Positions 42,585 through 51,219 of a stretch of 64,000 nucleotides of DNA are shown in pieces. The DNA is from Microthrixaceae bacterium (GTDB lineage: Bacteria; Actinomycetota; Acidimicrobiia; Acidimicrobiales; Microtrichaceae). The notes beneath the pieces are model-generated. The model was not told the DNA's origin and searched no databases. It was given only the letters and a program-made list of their open reading frames with translations. The position numbers and the translations under genes were made by a program. Each line of letters starts with the position of its first letter. Position 1 is the stretch's first letter. The DNA is taken from contig JAMLGM010000008.1 of the NCBI GenBank assembly GCA_023957975.1, positions 124,001-188,000 on the forward strand, given 5' to 3'.

Positions 42585-44051
42585 GTGTCGCTGTACCAAC
42601 GTCTTCATGAGGCAAACCAAGGTGCCGGTGCTTCACCGACCCCGCCTGCGCACCCAGGCGCCCCGGCCTCGGGCGGACACGGCGGCAGCGGATCATCGGC
42701 CGGTACGTCCGGTGTTGGCGCCGGCACCGCGGTGGCGGCCCCCCGGCGTGACCCGATCATGGATGAGTTGCGCCAGCGGATCCACAGCCACCTCATCGAG
42801 GAACTGGGCCCGATCCTCTATGACAACCGGCTGTCGGGTGACGAGCTGCGCCGGCGGGTACAGGAACAGTTGCTGGCCATCCTCGGACAGGAGCGTGCCC
42901 CGCTGTCGGCGGCGGACAAGGCACAGCTCATCCAGGAGGTGTCCGACGACATTTTGGGTTACGGCCCGATCGAGAAGCTGCTCGGCGACGAAAACGTCTC
43001 CGAAGTCATGGTGAACGGCCCCGACTTCGTGTACGTGGAACGCGGCGGCAAGGTCGAACGCGATGGCACTACGTTCGTGGATGCCGATCACCTCCGCCGG
43101 GTGATCGACAAGATCGTGTCCGCGGTCGGTCGTCGCGTCGACGAGTCGACCCCGATGGTCGATGCGCGCCTTCCCGACGGATCCCGTGTGAACGCCGTCA
43201 TCCCGCCCCTGGCGATCGGCGGCCCGTTTCTCACCATCCGTAAGTTCTCGAAGGATCCGCTGCAGGTCGACGACCTCATCCGCTTCGGATCGCTCAACGC
43301 GGCATCGGCTCGGTTCCTTCAGGCCTGTGTGGTCGGCAAACTCAACGTGATCGTGTCGGGTGGTACCGGTTCGGGAAAGACGACGCTGCTGAACGTGTTG
43401 AGTTCGTTCATTCCGTCCAACGAGCGCATCGTGACCATCGAGGATGCGAAGGAACTCCAGCTGCAACAGGACCACGTGCTGTGCCTCGAGTCGCGTCCGC
43501 CCAACGTCGAGGGTCGCGGCGAGGTGAGTATTCGCGACCTGGTGAAGAACTCGCTGCGTATGCGGCCCGATCGCATCGTCATCGGCGAGTGCCGTTCTGG
43601 TGAGGCCCTCGACATGTTGCAGGCGATGAACACCGGCCACGACGGCTCGCTGACCACGTTGCACTCCAACTCGCCCCGCGATGCGCTCGCCCGTCTCGAG
43701 ACGCTCGTGCTGATGAGCGGGTACGACCTCCCGGTGCGGGCCATCCGTGAACAGACGGCCGGAGCGGTCGACATGGTGGTGCAGCTCAGCCGACTTCGCG
43801 ACGGCTCGCGACGCGTCACCCACATCACCGAGGTCCAGGGCATGGAAGGCGATGTCATCACCCTCCAGGACGTGTTCTTGTTCGACTTCGCCGCCGGGGT
43901 CGACGAGCACGGCAAGTTCCGCGGACAGCTCAAGGCGACAGGTGTTCGCCCGAGGTTTGTCGAGAAGCTCGCCGACCAGGGCATTCGTCTCGGGCCAGAG
44001 GTGTTCTCGCCCGGCGGCGACGGTTCGCGTCCGGGGATGGGGCGCCGATGA
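42585..44051 (+). CDS. cpaF: Flp pilus assembly secretion ATPase CpaF/TadA
   Basis: A 488-residue type II/IV secretion ATPase that drives pilus extension. Walker A GGTGSGKTTLLNVLSSF, Asp box TIEDAKELQL, Walker B RPDRIVIGECRSGEALDMLQAMNTGHDGSLTTLHSN and the His box are present. The N-terminal 50 residues are a Gly/Ala/Pro-rich linker (ASGGHGGSGSSAG). GTG 42585 starts it; the stop overlaps the tadB ATG. Confidence 0.93.
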   Translation: MSLYQRLHEANQGAGASPTPPAHPGAPASGGHGGSGSSAGTSGVGAGTAVAAPRRDPIMDELRQRIHSHLIEELGPILYDNRLSGDELRRRVQEQLLAILGQERAPLSAADKAQLIQEVSDDILGYGPIEKLLGDENVSEVMVNGPDFVYVERGGKVERDGTTFVDADHLRRVIDKIVSAVGRRVDESTPMVDARLPDGSRVNAVIPPLAIGGPFLTIRKFSKDPLQVDDLIRFGSLNAASARFLQACVVGKLNVIVSGGTGSGKTTLLNVLSSFIPSNERIVTIEDAKELQLQQDHVLCLESRPPNVEGRGEVSIRDLVKNSLRMRPDRIVIGECRSGEALDMLQAMNTGHDGSLTTLHSNSPRDALARLETLVLMSGYDLPVRAIREQTAGAVDMVVQLSRLRDGSRRVTHITEVQGMEGDVITLQDVFLFDFAAGVDEHGKFRGQLKATGVRPRFVEKLADQGIRLGPEVFSPGGDGSRPGMGRR

Positions 44052-46000
44052 GGACTTCAGGAGGTCGTCGCATGCGACGCAGCGTTTCTTCGGTGCTGGT
44101 GAGCCTGGTGCTCGGCGTCACTGCGGTCGCCGGGGGTGCCACCCCCTCGGGAGCAGAGGTCAACGACGAGACGCCGCCGTTGCAGATCGTCGCGGTGGAC
44201 GCTCGCGGCGGACAATTGAGCGCGGATTACCTTTCTGCGGGTGAACCGGTCGACGAGGTCACCCTCGAGGTCGACGGCGCCACCTATCGCCAGCCGGCAG
44301 AGCCGCTGTCGCAGTTCGGGGTCCGCCCGAGCGTGATGGTGGTACTCGACAACTCCGCCGGAGTGTCGAATGCCACGTTGCGGGTCGCGATGGAGGACCT
44401 CGCGGCACTCGCTCCGTCGGAGGGCGGGATTGCCCAACTCGGCGTCGTGACCACCGGCAACGGCGCCGCATTGATCGGACGTCCGTCGACCAGCTTCGAC
44501 GGGGCGTCGGCCAACTTCGGCGGGGTCAGGGTCGGAGGAACCAGCTCATTGTGGGATGCCACGTCGATTGCGGCGACCTCCCACGGCTCGGCGCCGAACC
44601 TGCGTCGCCACGTGGTGTTGGTTGTCGGATCGACCGACGATGCGAGCGCGGCTTCGTTCTCCCAGGTCGTTCGCACGCTGCAGGACAACGACACGGTGGT
44701 GCACGTCGTCGGCGTCTCCGGTTCCACCGCCGACGGTGCCGCATTGCGCGACCTCGTCCGTTCGACCGGCGGTACGTTCCAAACGGGTTCCGACGCCGAC
44801 TTCGCCGCGATCTTCGACCGCATCGCTGCGACCATCGACGGCGAACGTCGTGTCACGATCGACTCGGTTCCCGACTCTTCCGCTGAGTTTCTGTCGATTC
44901 GCCTGACCGTTGGCGACGACACGGTCACCGGCGGCGTTCGGCCCGGGGTCTTCGCCAGCGGTGCGACGGCGGTGACCGCCACGCCGGTGCAGGATGGTGC
45001 AGGCAGCGGGTTCTTCACCTCGGATGCGGTGAAGTATCTGATCATCGTCTTCGGTGCGGTGGCGGCTGGTGCCGCCGTGTTCGCCGTAGCGATGTTGATC
45101 ACCAAGCGTCGCGACAACCTCAATTACGCGCTGCGGTACTACGACGAGTCCTACGATGCGCCGCGCTTCGCCGAGGAGGAGGATGCCACGGCGCACGCCA
45201 CCGCGGCGCTGTTGCAGCGGGCGGTGGCGGTGACCGAGACGATCGCCAAGGAACGGGGCCTGTTGCATCGGGTGGAGGCGAAGCTCGAAGGGGCGGATCT
45301 TCCGTTGCGCCCCGCCGAAGCCCTGACCTTCTATCTCACCGGAGCGGCGGCGGCGATCCTCGGTGCGGCCGTGCTCACCCGCAGCATGATGACCGTGCTC
45401 GTGGTGTTGATCGTGGCGATGGTGCTTCCTGGGTTCAGCGTCGACTTCATGGCCAAACGCCGTAAGAAGAAGTTCACCGCGATGCTGCCCGACATGTTGA
45501 CGCTGCTCGCGGGCACGCTTCGCGCCGGATATTCGATCGGCCAGGGCATCGAGGCGGTGTCGAATGAGATTGACGATCCGATGGGCAAGGAGCTTCGCCG
45601 GGCCGTGACCGAAGCCCGCCTTGGACGACCCCTCGACGAGGCGCTCGAAGGGATCGCCCAGCGACTCGACAGCGAGGACTTCGGCTGGGCGGTGATGGCC
45701 ATCCGCATCCAGCGCGAGGTCGGCGGCAACCTTGCCGAACTGTTGATGACGGTCGCCGACACCATGGTGCAACGCGAGCGACTGCGTCGCGATGTGGCTG
45801 CACTCACCGCCGAGGGCCGTATGTCGGCGATCATTCTCGGCTTACTTCCTCCCGGGCTGGCGGTCGTCATGTACGTCATGAACCCCGAATACATCTCGAA
45901 GCTGTTCAGCGGGATGGGCCTGTATCTCCTCGTCGGAGCCGTGGTGATGATGATCATCGGCTTCGTGTGGATGAAAAAGACGATCACGATCGAGGTTTGA
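44048..46000 (+). CDS. tadB: VWA-like/TadB fusion protein
   Basis: A 650-residue protein in two parts. Residues 1-37 are a signal peptide (SVLVSLVLGVTAVAGG). Residues about 90-280 form a von Willebrand A-like domain (PSVMVVLDNSAGVS, a degenerate MIDAS with DNSAG, and HVVLVVGSTDDASAASF). A TM helix near 330-350 leads to a cytoplasmic linker and then the T2SSF TadB platform domain (about 445-640; MLPDMLTLLAGTLRAGYSIGQGIEAVSNE, AIRIQREVGGNLAELLMTVADTM). TadB normally has no secreted VWA head. It overlaps cpaF by four bases. Confidence 0.88.
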   Translation: MRTSGGRRMRRSVSSVLVSLVLGVTAVAGGATPSGAEVNDETPPLQIVAVDARGGQLSADYLSAGEPVDEVTLEVDGATYRQPAEPLSQFGVRPSVMVVLDNSAGVSNATLRVAMEDLAALAPSEGGIAQLGVVTTGNGAALIGRPSTSFDGASANFGGVRVGGTSSLWDATSIAATSHGSAPNLRRHVVLVVGSTDDASAASFSQVVRTLQDNDTVVHVVGVSGSTADGAALRDLVRSTGGTFQTGSDADFAAIFDRIAATIDGERRVTIDSVPDSSAEFLSIRLTVGDDTVTGGVRPGVFASGATAVTATPVQDGAGSGFFTSDAVKYLIIVFGAVAAGAAVFAVAMLITKRRDNLNYALRYYDESYDAPRFAEEEDATAHATAALLQRAVAVTETIAKERGLLHRVEAKLEGADLPLRPAEALTFYLTGAAAAILGAAVLTRSMMTVLVVLIVAMVLPGFSVDFMAKRRKKKFTAMLPDMLTLLAGTLRAGYSIGQGIEAVSNEIDDPMGKELRRAVTEARLGRPLDEALEGIAQRLDSEDFGWAVMAIRIQREVGGNLAELLMTVADTMVQRERLRRDVAALTAEGRMSAIILGLLPPGLAVVMYVMNPEYISKLFSGMGLYLLVGAVVMMIIGFVWMKKTITIEV

Positions 46001-46002
46001 CC

Positions 46003-46944
46003 ATGTCTGGTGCTTTGTTGGTTCCCCTCATCCTGGTCATGGTGGCGGTCGCTGGCGTCGTGTTCGCCATAGCGTCCGGTGCCCACGATCGTCAGGTGGT
46101 TCGCGAGTCGTTGCGCAGCCTCGACGGCTACGACCTCGCGGACGGCGCTCCGATGCCGAACATGCGGGCCGACGCCCTCGCCGAGTCGTTGTCGAAGCGG
46201 GCGATCGTTCCGGTGATGGCCAAGGCGGTCGGCCTCGGCCGGCGTTTCACTCCGATCGGGTACATGGCCAAGGTGCGCCAGCGCTTCACCGCTGCGGGTA
46301 TCACGACCCCCGACGCCGTGGACCGGTTCATCGCTGTCAAGACGGTGATGACACCGGTGGGCATTGCGCTCGGGCTTGGCAATCTGGTGTTCGGCTGGGT
46401 CCTGTCCGGGATGATGGGGTTGGTCGCCTCGTTGGTGATCGGCGGCGGGTTGGCCTACGGCCCCGACCTGTGGCTCAACCGCAAGGTCGAGGACCGTCAG
46501 TCCGCGGTGATGAAGACCCTGCCGGACGTGTTGAACCTGCTCACGATTTCGGTCGAGGCCGGCCTCGGCTTTGAACAAGCGCTCGATCGGGTGATCGCGT
46601 CGGTGCCGGGGCCGCTGTCGGATGAGTTCGCCCGGATGCTCGGCGAGTCCCGGTCGGGTGCGTCGCGGGCCGATGCCATGCGTGCGATGGATGAACGCGT
46701 GCAGGTTCCGGAGCTTCGTTCGTTCGTGTTGGCGATCGTGCAGGCGGATGCCTTCGGCGTGTCGATCGGCCGCGTGCTTCGCGCCCAGTCGGAGGAGATG
46801 CGCATCAAGCGCCGTCAGCTCGCTCAGGAAAAGGCGCAGAAGGCCCCGGTGAAGATGCTCATCCCGATGGTGTTTTGCATCTTCCCTGCGCTGTTCTGCG
46901 TGGTCCTCGGCCCGGCCGCGCTGAACATCAAAGAGAACTTCTAG
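46003..46944 (+). CDS. tadC: Flp pilus assembly protein TadC
   Basis: A 313-residue T2SSF platform protein partner of TadB. N-terminal helix LLVPLILVMVAVAGVVFAIA, then the helices PVGIALGLGNLVFGWVL and MGLVASLVIGGGLAY. The T2SSF domain has TLPDVLNLLTISVEAGLGFEQALDRVIA, FVLAIVQADAFGVSIGRVLRAQSEEMR and a final IPMVFCIFPALFCVVLGPAAL. ATG 46003 is two bases after the tadB stop. No flp pilin or tadV/rcpA gene is seen in the window. Confidence 0.92.
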   Translation: MSGALLVPLILVMVAVAGVVFAIASGAHDRQVVRESLRSLDGYDLADGAPMPNMRADALAESLSKRAIVPVMAKAVGLGRRFTPIGYMAKVRQRFTAAGITTPDAVDRFIAVKTVMTPVGIALGLGNLVFGWVLSGMMGLVASLVIGGGLAYGPDLWLNRKVEDRQSAVMKTLPDVLNLLTISVEAGLGFEQALDRVIASVPGPLSDEFARMLGESRSGASRADAMRAMDERVQVPELRSFVLAIVQADAFGVSIGRVLRAQSEEMRIKRRQLAQEKAQKAPVKMLIPMVFCIFPALFCVVLGPAALNIKENF

Positions 46945-46965
46945 TGCCCTCGCGGCTCGCCACCC

Positions 46966-47015
46966 GTTCTCCGATAATGAGTGGTCGTGATCACGACCAC
47001 TCATTATCGGAGAAC
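46966..47015. repeat. 50-bp perfect palindrome, copy 3 (compensatory variant)
   Basis: Same palindrome with AATGAG in the left arm and the complementary CTCATT in the right arm, in place of AACCAG/CTGGTT. Perfect pairing is kept. It begins 22 bases after the tadC stop. The change creates an in-frame ATG for the next gene at 46977. Confidence 0.95.
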
Positions 47016-47048
47016 GAGGATTGTGGCGGGCGGCCGGGCGGATTCTCA

Positions 47049-48446
47049 TTGCTCGATCACGGCTGGTGGCCGGTCGTGGTCGGCCTATGCGGGGCGTTGA
47101 TCGGCACCGGAGCGCTGAGCGACAACAGCTTTCTCACCCAACTGGCGACCGGGCGTTTGATCCTCGACGGAGCCGTGCCGACCCATGATCTCTACACGTG
47201 GGCGTCGGAGGGAACACCGCTGGTGGTTCCGGCCTGGGGAGCCTCCGGGTTGTACGCGTTGGCCGATCGGGTCGGCTCGGGCCTCGGAGTTCGGCTGATT
47301 ATCGCCGCATGCACGGCCGCGCTGATCCTGGCGTTGTGGCGCCTGAGCGCGCCGGCAAAGGCGAACGTCGCCCGCCTCGGCCTCGTCTCGGTCGCGGCGC
47401 TCTTGGGGGTGAGCTGGTGGAACGAGCGGCCACAGACGTTCGGGTACCTGGCACTCGCTGCCGCACTGTTGGTCGTGGTGGAGCGGCGCAGCGCATGGTG
47501 GCTGGCCGGGATCTTCGCCGTATGGGTGCCGCTGCACGGTTCGTGGGCGATGGGGGTGCCATTCGTCGGGGCGCTGATCTTCGTGCGAGTGGTGGAATCG
47601 CGCGCGTTCGGCCGACGCGAGATCGGTGAGGTGGCAGCGATGGTTGCCGGCTCGTGCCTCGGAGCCCTGGCGACCCCGTACGGATGGTCGTTGTTGACCT
47701 TCCCGCTTGAGCAGCTCGGCCGCGAGTCGCTCATCTTGATCGTCGAGTGGCGCCCGTTGCGGTTGGATTCGTGGATGTCGATGGTGTTCCTGGCCCAGGG
47801 CATTGCCGGGAGTGCGGCGTTGTTGTGGCGTCGGATGTGGGTGCGTTCAGCCGTGGCGCTGGGGATGTTGGCGTTGTCGATCGATGCGGTTCGCTACGCG
47901 CCGTTGTGCGCGATCGCCATGGTGCCCCTCGTCGCACCGGCCTTCGCTGGTCTTGGAACCGAGGAGGGAATCTCGTCGCCGCGGCGATCACACGTGGCGA
48001 TCGTGTCCGGAGCGCTCGCCGTCGCGGTCGTGGCCTTGATGATGTGGACACCCAGCTATGACCTGTCGCACTATCCGACCTCGGCGGTCGACGAGCTCGA
48101 AGCCCGGACATGGGTCGGTGCCGAGCGCGCTGAACTGCCCCACATCCTGACGCCGGACTGGGTGGGCAATTACCTCGAGTGGCGTTACGGCACCGAGGCG
48201 AAGCCGTGGGTGGACGACCGCGCCGAGGTGCACGACACCGTGGAGTTGGCGCGTCTGGTGGCGCTGCTCGGCGAGGACCCGTCGCGATACGAGCGGGTGA
48301 TCGACGCGATCGACGACGACATCGTGTTGTGGCAGAGCGACACGCCGTTTGTCCGCTGGCTCGCCGAACACGAGGACTACCGGATCGTCGACGAGGTGGG
48401 GGAGTGGACGATCGCCTGTCGAGTCGCCTCCGGGTTCTGCCCCTGA
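47049..48446 (+). CDS. Polytopic membrane protein, unknown function
   Basis: About 465 residues with roughly ten membrane segments. They include PVVVGLCGALIGTGALS, the VRLIIAACTAALILALW and LVSVAALLGVSWW pairs, and AIVSGALAVAVVALMMW near residue 320. A soluble C-terminal domain (about 110 residues) follows, ending in CRVASGFCP. The early lumenal loop DNSFLTQLATGRLILDGAVPTHDLYTWASEG recalls polytopic mannosyltransferase-like proteins, but no catalytic motif is certain. The start is uncertain: TTG 47049, or ATG 46977 inside the palindrome, which would add 24 residues. Its neighbour is the tad operon, but no functional link is shown. Confidence 0.6.
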   Translation: MLDHGWWPVVVGLCGALIGTGALSDNSFLTQLATGRLILDGAVPTHDLYTWASEGTPLVVPAWGASGLYALADRVGSGLGVRLIIAACTAALILALWRLSAPAKANVARLGLVSVAALLGVSWWNERPQTFGYLALAAALLVVVERRSAWWLAGIFAVWVPLHGSWAMGVPFVGALIFVRVVESRAFGRREIGEVAAMVAGSCLGALATPYGWSLLTFPLEQLGRESLILIVEWRPLRLDSWMSMVFLAQGIAGSAALLWRRMWVRSAVALGMLALSIDAVRYAPLCAIAMVPLVAPAFAGLGTEEGISSPRRSHVAIVSGALAVAVVALMMWTPSYDLSHYPTSAVDELEARTWVGAERAELPHILTPDWVGNYLEWRYGTEAKPWVDDRAEVHDTVELARLVALLGEDPSRYERVIDAIDDDIVLWQSDTPFVRWLAEHEDYRIVDEVGEWTIACRVASGFCP

Positions 48447-48508
48447 CCCGACCCTGCCCTGCCCCCGCCGACCCTGCCATGCCCCCGCCCTGACCCCGCC
48501 CCTGGCCC

Positions 48509-48558
48509 GTTCTCCGATAACCAGTGGTCGTGATCACGACCACTGGTTATCGGAGAAC
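48509..48558. repeat. 50-bp perfect palindrome, copy 4
   Basis: Identical to copies 1 and 2 over all 50 bases. It lies between the ends of two convergent genes (membrane protein and ddl), so it could end transcription from both sides. Confidence 0.95.
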
Positions 48559-48612
48559 AGGCTGGCGCGGGCAGGAACAGCTGGCGCGGGCAGGAACAGG
48601 CTGGCGCGGGAG
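48559..48612. repeat. Short tandem repeat near ddl 3' end
   Basis: Three near-identical units of GGCTGGCGCGGGCAGGAACA (one lacking a base) between palindrome copy 4 and the ddl stop. It is the same kind of array as those found at other gene ends. Confidence 0.8.
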
Positions 48613-48613
48613 A

Positions 48614-49708
48614 TCAGTTGGAGCGGCGGCGTCGCTCGCGGCGGTCGAGTGCGAGCCGGATGAGTTCATCGATCAACTCGCGGTATCCAAGTCCAGAGGC
48701 CTCCCAGAGCGTCGGGTACATCGAGATCGACGTGAATCCGGGCAACGTGTTGATCTCGTTGACGAGAAAGCCTCGACCGTCGGCGTCGAAAAACATATCG
48801 ACCCGAGACAACCCCTCGGCCCGCAGGGCCCGATAGGTGCGCAGTGCCAGGTCCTGCATCTCGGCGACCTGTGCGTCGTCGAGCGCCGCGGGCACCAGGG
48901 TTTTCGACACACCGTCGCGGTACTTGTCATCGAAGTCGTAGAACTCGGCGCCGGCGACGATCTCGCCGGGAACCGATACCCGAGGCGACTCGTTGCCCAG
49001 CACCGCGATTTCGACCTCGCGGCCGGTGATCATCTCCTCGAAGACCAGCAGTTCGTCGAACCGCAGTGCCTCGCGAACCGACGTGTCGAGTTCGGCGCGG
49101 TCGTTCGCTCTGGTGACCCCGACCGAACTGCCCATATTCGCCGGCTTCACGAAGATCGGAAAGCCCAGGTGCTCGGCGATGGCGTCGAGGCGTGCGTCGT
49201 CGAGTTCCCATTCGAAGCCGGAGTCCCAACGGCCTTGGGGGATCGCGGCGGCGTCGAGCACCGTCTTGGCCATCGCCTTGTCCATCGATACCGCGGAGCT
49301 CAACACGCCCGGGCCGACATAGGCGACATCGAGGAGTTCGAGCAGGCCCTGAAGGGAACCGTCCTCGCAGTTCGGCCCGTGCACGACCGGTACCACGACG
49401 ACCGGATCGGACGCCGCGTCGATGATTGCGCTCAGGGCTGCCGAAGGCGACACGACTTCGCCCTCGACGGCGAGGCCGCCGAGGCCCTCGTCGGTGTGGC
49501 GAGGCCCATCGGAGCCGACGAGGTGCCAGCGGCCGTCGCGATCGATCCCGAACAGGGTGATGTCGTACCGGTCCTTGTCTGCGGCGGCGAACACGTTGGC
49601 GGCCGACACCCTCGAGACGTCGTGCTCGGCCGATGCTCCGCCGTAGAGCAGCACGATCCGGACGTGATCGGGAAGCGAAACCGGCGTGCGGGAACTGGGG
49701 GCGGCCAT
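48614..49708 (-). CDS. ddl: D-alanine-D-alanine ligase
   Basis: A 364-residue ATP-grasp ligase that makes the D-Ala-D-Ala dipeptide of peptidoglycan. Motifs include VLLYGGASAEHDVS, FPIFVKPANMGSSVGVTRA, EIVAGAEFYDFDDKY and VNEINTLPGFTSISMYPTLWEASGLGY. The N-terminal Gly loop and Mg-binding Asp and Asn (DMFFDADGRGFLVNEINT) are intact. It is divergent from murF, and both act in cell-wall precursor synthesis, but with separate promoters. Confidence 0.96.
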   Translation of the reverse strand: MAAPSSRTPVSLPDHVRIVLLYGGASAEHDVSRVSAANVFAAADKDRYDITLFGIDRDGRWHLVGSDGPRHTDEGLGGLAVEGEVVSPSAALSAIIDAASDPVVVVPVVHGPNCEDGSLQGLLELLDVAYVGPGVLSSAVSMDKAMAKTVLDAAAIPQGRWDSGFEWELDDARLDAIAEHLGFPIFVKPANMGSSVGVTRANDRAELDTSVREALRFDELLVFEEMITGREVEIAVLGNESPRVSVPGEIVAGAEFYDFDDKYRDGVSKTLVPAALDDAQVAEMQDLALRTYRALRAEGLSRVDMFFDADGRGFLVNEINTLPGFTSISMYPTLWEASGLGYRELIDELIRLALDRRERRRRSN

Positions 49709-49851
49709 GCCCGGAGCTTACGCGGGCACTGACCGTGGCCCCGGGAGGCCTGCCCCGGGAGGCCTGCCCCGGGAACCCGGCTGCATTCACCCGGAACCCA
49801 GCGGCAACCCAGCGGCAGCGGGCGGAAGCCGGCGGCTGGCAGGATGGAGTG

Positions 49852-51219
49852 GTGAGCGATCCGTTGCACCCCATCGTCATCGACCGTCTCGTCGACCTCG
49901 CCGATGCCGCCGGCGGCCGTGTCGAGTTTTCGTCGGGGCGCCGTTCGACCGCCGAGTCGGTGGCGATCTCGCGCGTCATGTTCGATTCGCGCAGCGTCGA
50001 GGCCGGCGACCTGTTCGTCGCCTTGGTCGCCGACCGCGACGGTCACGAGTTCGCGAGCGACGCCATCGAGCGGGGAGCGAGCGCGGCACTCGTGTCTCGC
50101 GAGGTCGACCTCGACGCGCCGAGGATCCTCGTCGAGGACACGATCGACGCGCTCAGCCGTCTCGGTGCTGCTGCCCGCCTGCGTCTGAGCGGTCCGGTGA
50201 TCGGGGTGACCGGTTCGGTCGGCAAGACCTCCACCAAGGATCTGCTCGAGGCGATCTGTCGACGCGCCGGGGTGACCTCGGCGTCGGCCAAGTCGCTGAA
50301 CAACGAACTCGGGGTGCCCCTCACGCTGGTCAATGCCCGCCGCGACACCGAACGCACCATCATCGAGATGGGTGCCCGGGGCGCGGGCCACATCGCCCAT
50401 CTGTGCTCGATCGCCGCCCCGACCCATGCGGTCGTCACCGCCGTGGGGATGGCCCACACCGAGTTGTTCGGGTCGCTCGAAGCGGTGGCCGAGGCCAAAT
50501 CGGAGCTGGTGCGGGCGCTGCCGACAAACGGGGTGGCGGTGCTGAACGCTTCGGATCCCCACGTTGTGGCGATGGCCGCGCTCACCGACGCGTCGGTGCT
50601 CACCTTCGGGGCCGGGGGCGACGTCGTTGCCGAGAACGTGACGCTGGGCGACGATCTTCGAGCCTCGTTCACGTTGCACAGCGACTGGGGCAGCGCTGCG
50701 GTGACGTTGGGGGTGAGCGGGGCCCACAACGTGTCGAACGCGCTCGGCGCGGCCGGCGCAGCCCTGGTGACGGGGGTGCCGCTGGCCGAGGTGGCGGCCG
50801 GCCTCGGAGATGCCGTGCTCAGCCCCTCGCGCATGGCGCTGCACACCCTGCCCGAGGGCGGCCGCCTCCTCGACGACGCCTACAACGCGAACCCGACCTC
50901 GATGCGTGCCGCGCTCGATGCTCTCGCCGCGCTCGACGCCTCGCGGCGGGTTGCGGTGCTCGGCTACATGGGGGAACTCGGCGAGGACGCCGACGAGCAG
51001 CATCGGCTGGTCGCGGTGAAGGCACGTGAACTCGGCATCGAGGTCGTCGCCATCGGGACCGACCTCTACGGGACCGAACCGTTCGGCGATGTCGCCGAGG
51101 CGATCAGAACGCTGCCGCGTCCGTCTCGGGGGGAAGCGGTGCTGGTGAAGGCGAGTCGAAGCGCCGGCCTTGAGCGCTTGGTGGACGCCTGGTTGCGTCA
51201 AGATCCGCAAAAGGGATGA
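49852..51219 (+). CDS. murF: UDP-MurNAc-tripeptide-D-Ala-D-Ala ligase
   Basis: A 455-residue Mur ligase that adds the D-Ala-D-Ala made by Ddl. P-loop GVTGSVGKTSTKDLLEAI, RTIIEMGARGAGHIAHLCSIA, and DDAYNANPTSMRAALDALA are diagnostic. GTG 49852 is chosen; GTG 49849 is one codon upstream. The 143 bases before it hold tandem GGGAGGCCTGCCCC-type repeats. Its 3' 116 bases overlap the convergent MFS gene. Confidence 0.95.
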   Translation: MSDPLHPIVIDRLVDLADAAGGRVEFSSGRRSTAESVAISRVMFDSRSVEAGDLFVALVADRDGHEFASDAIERGASAALVSREVDLDAPRILVEDTIDALSRLGAAARLRLSGPVIGVTGSVGKTSTKDLLEAICRRAGVTSASAKSLNNELGVPLTLVNARRDTERTIIEMGARGAGHIAHLCSIAAPTHAVVTAVGMAHTELFGSLEAVAEAKSELVRALPTNGVAVLNASDPHVVAMAALTDASVLTFGAGGDVVAENVTLGDDLRASFTLHSDWGSAAVTLGVSGAHNVSNALGAAGAALVTGVPLAEVAAGLGDAVLSPSRMALHTLPEGGRLLDDAYNANPTSMRAALDALAALDASRRVAVLGYMGELGEDADEQHRLVAVKARELGIEVVAIGTDLYGTEPFGDVAEAIRTLPRPSRGEAVLVKASRSAGLERLVDAWLRQDPQKG

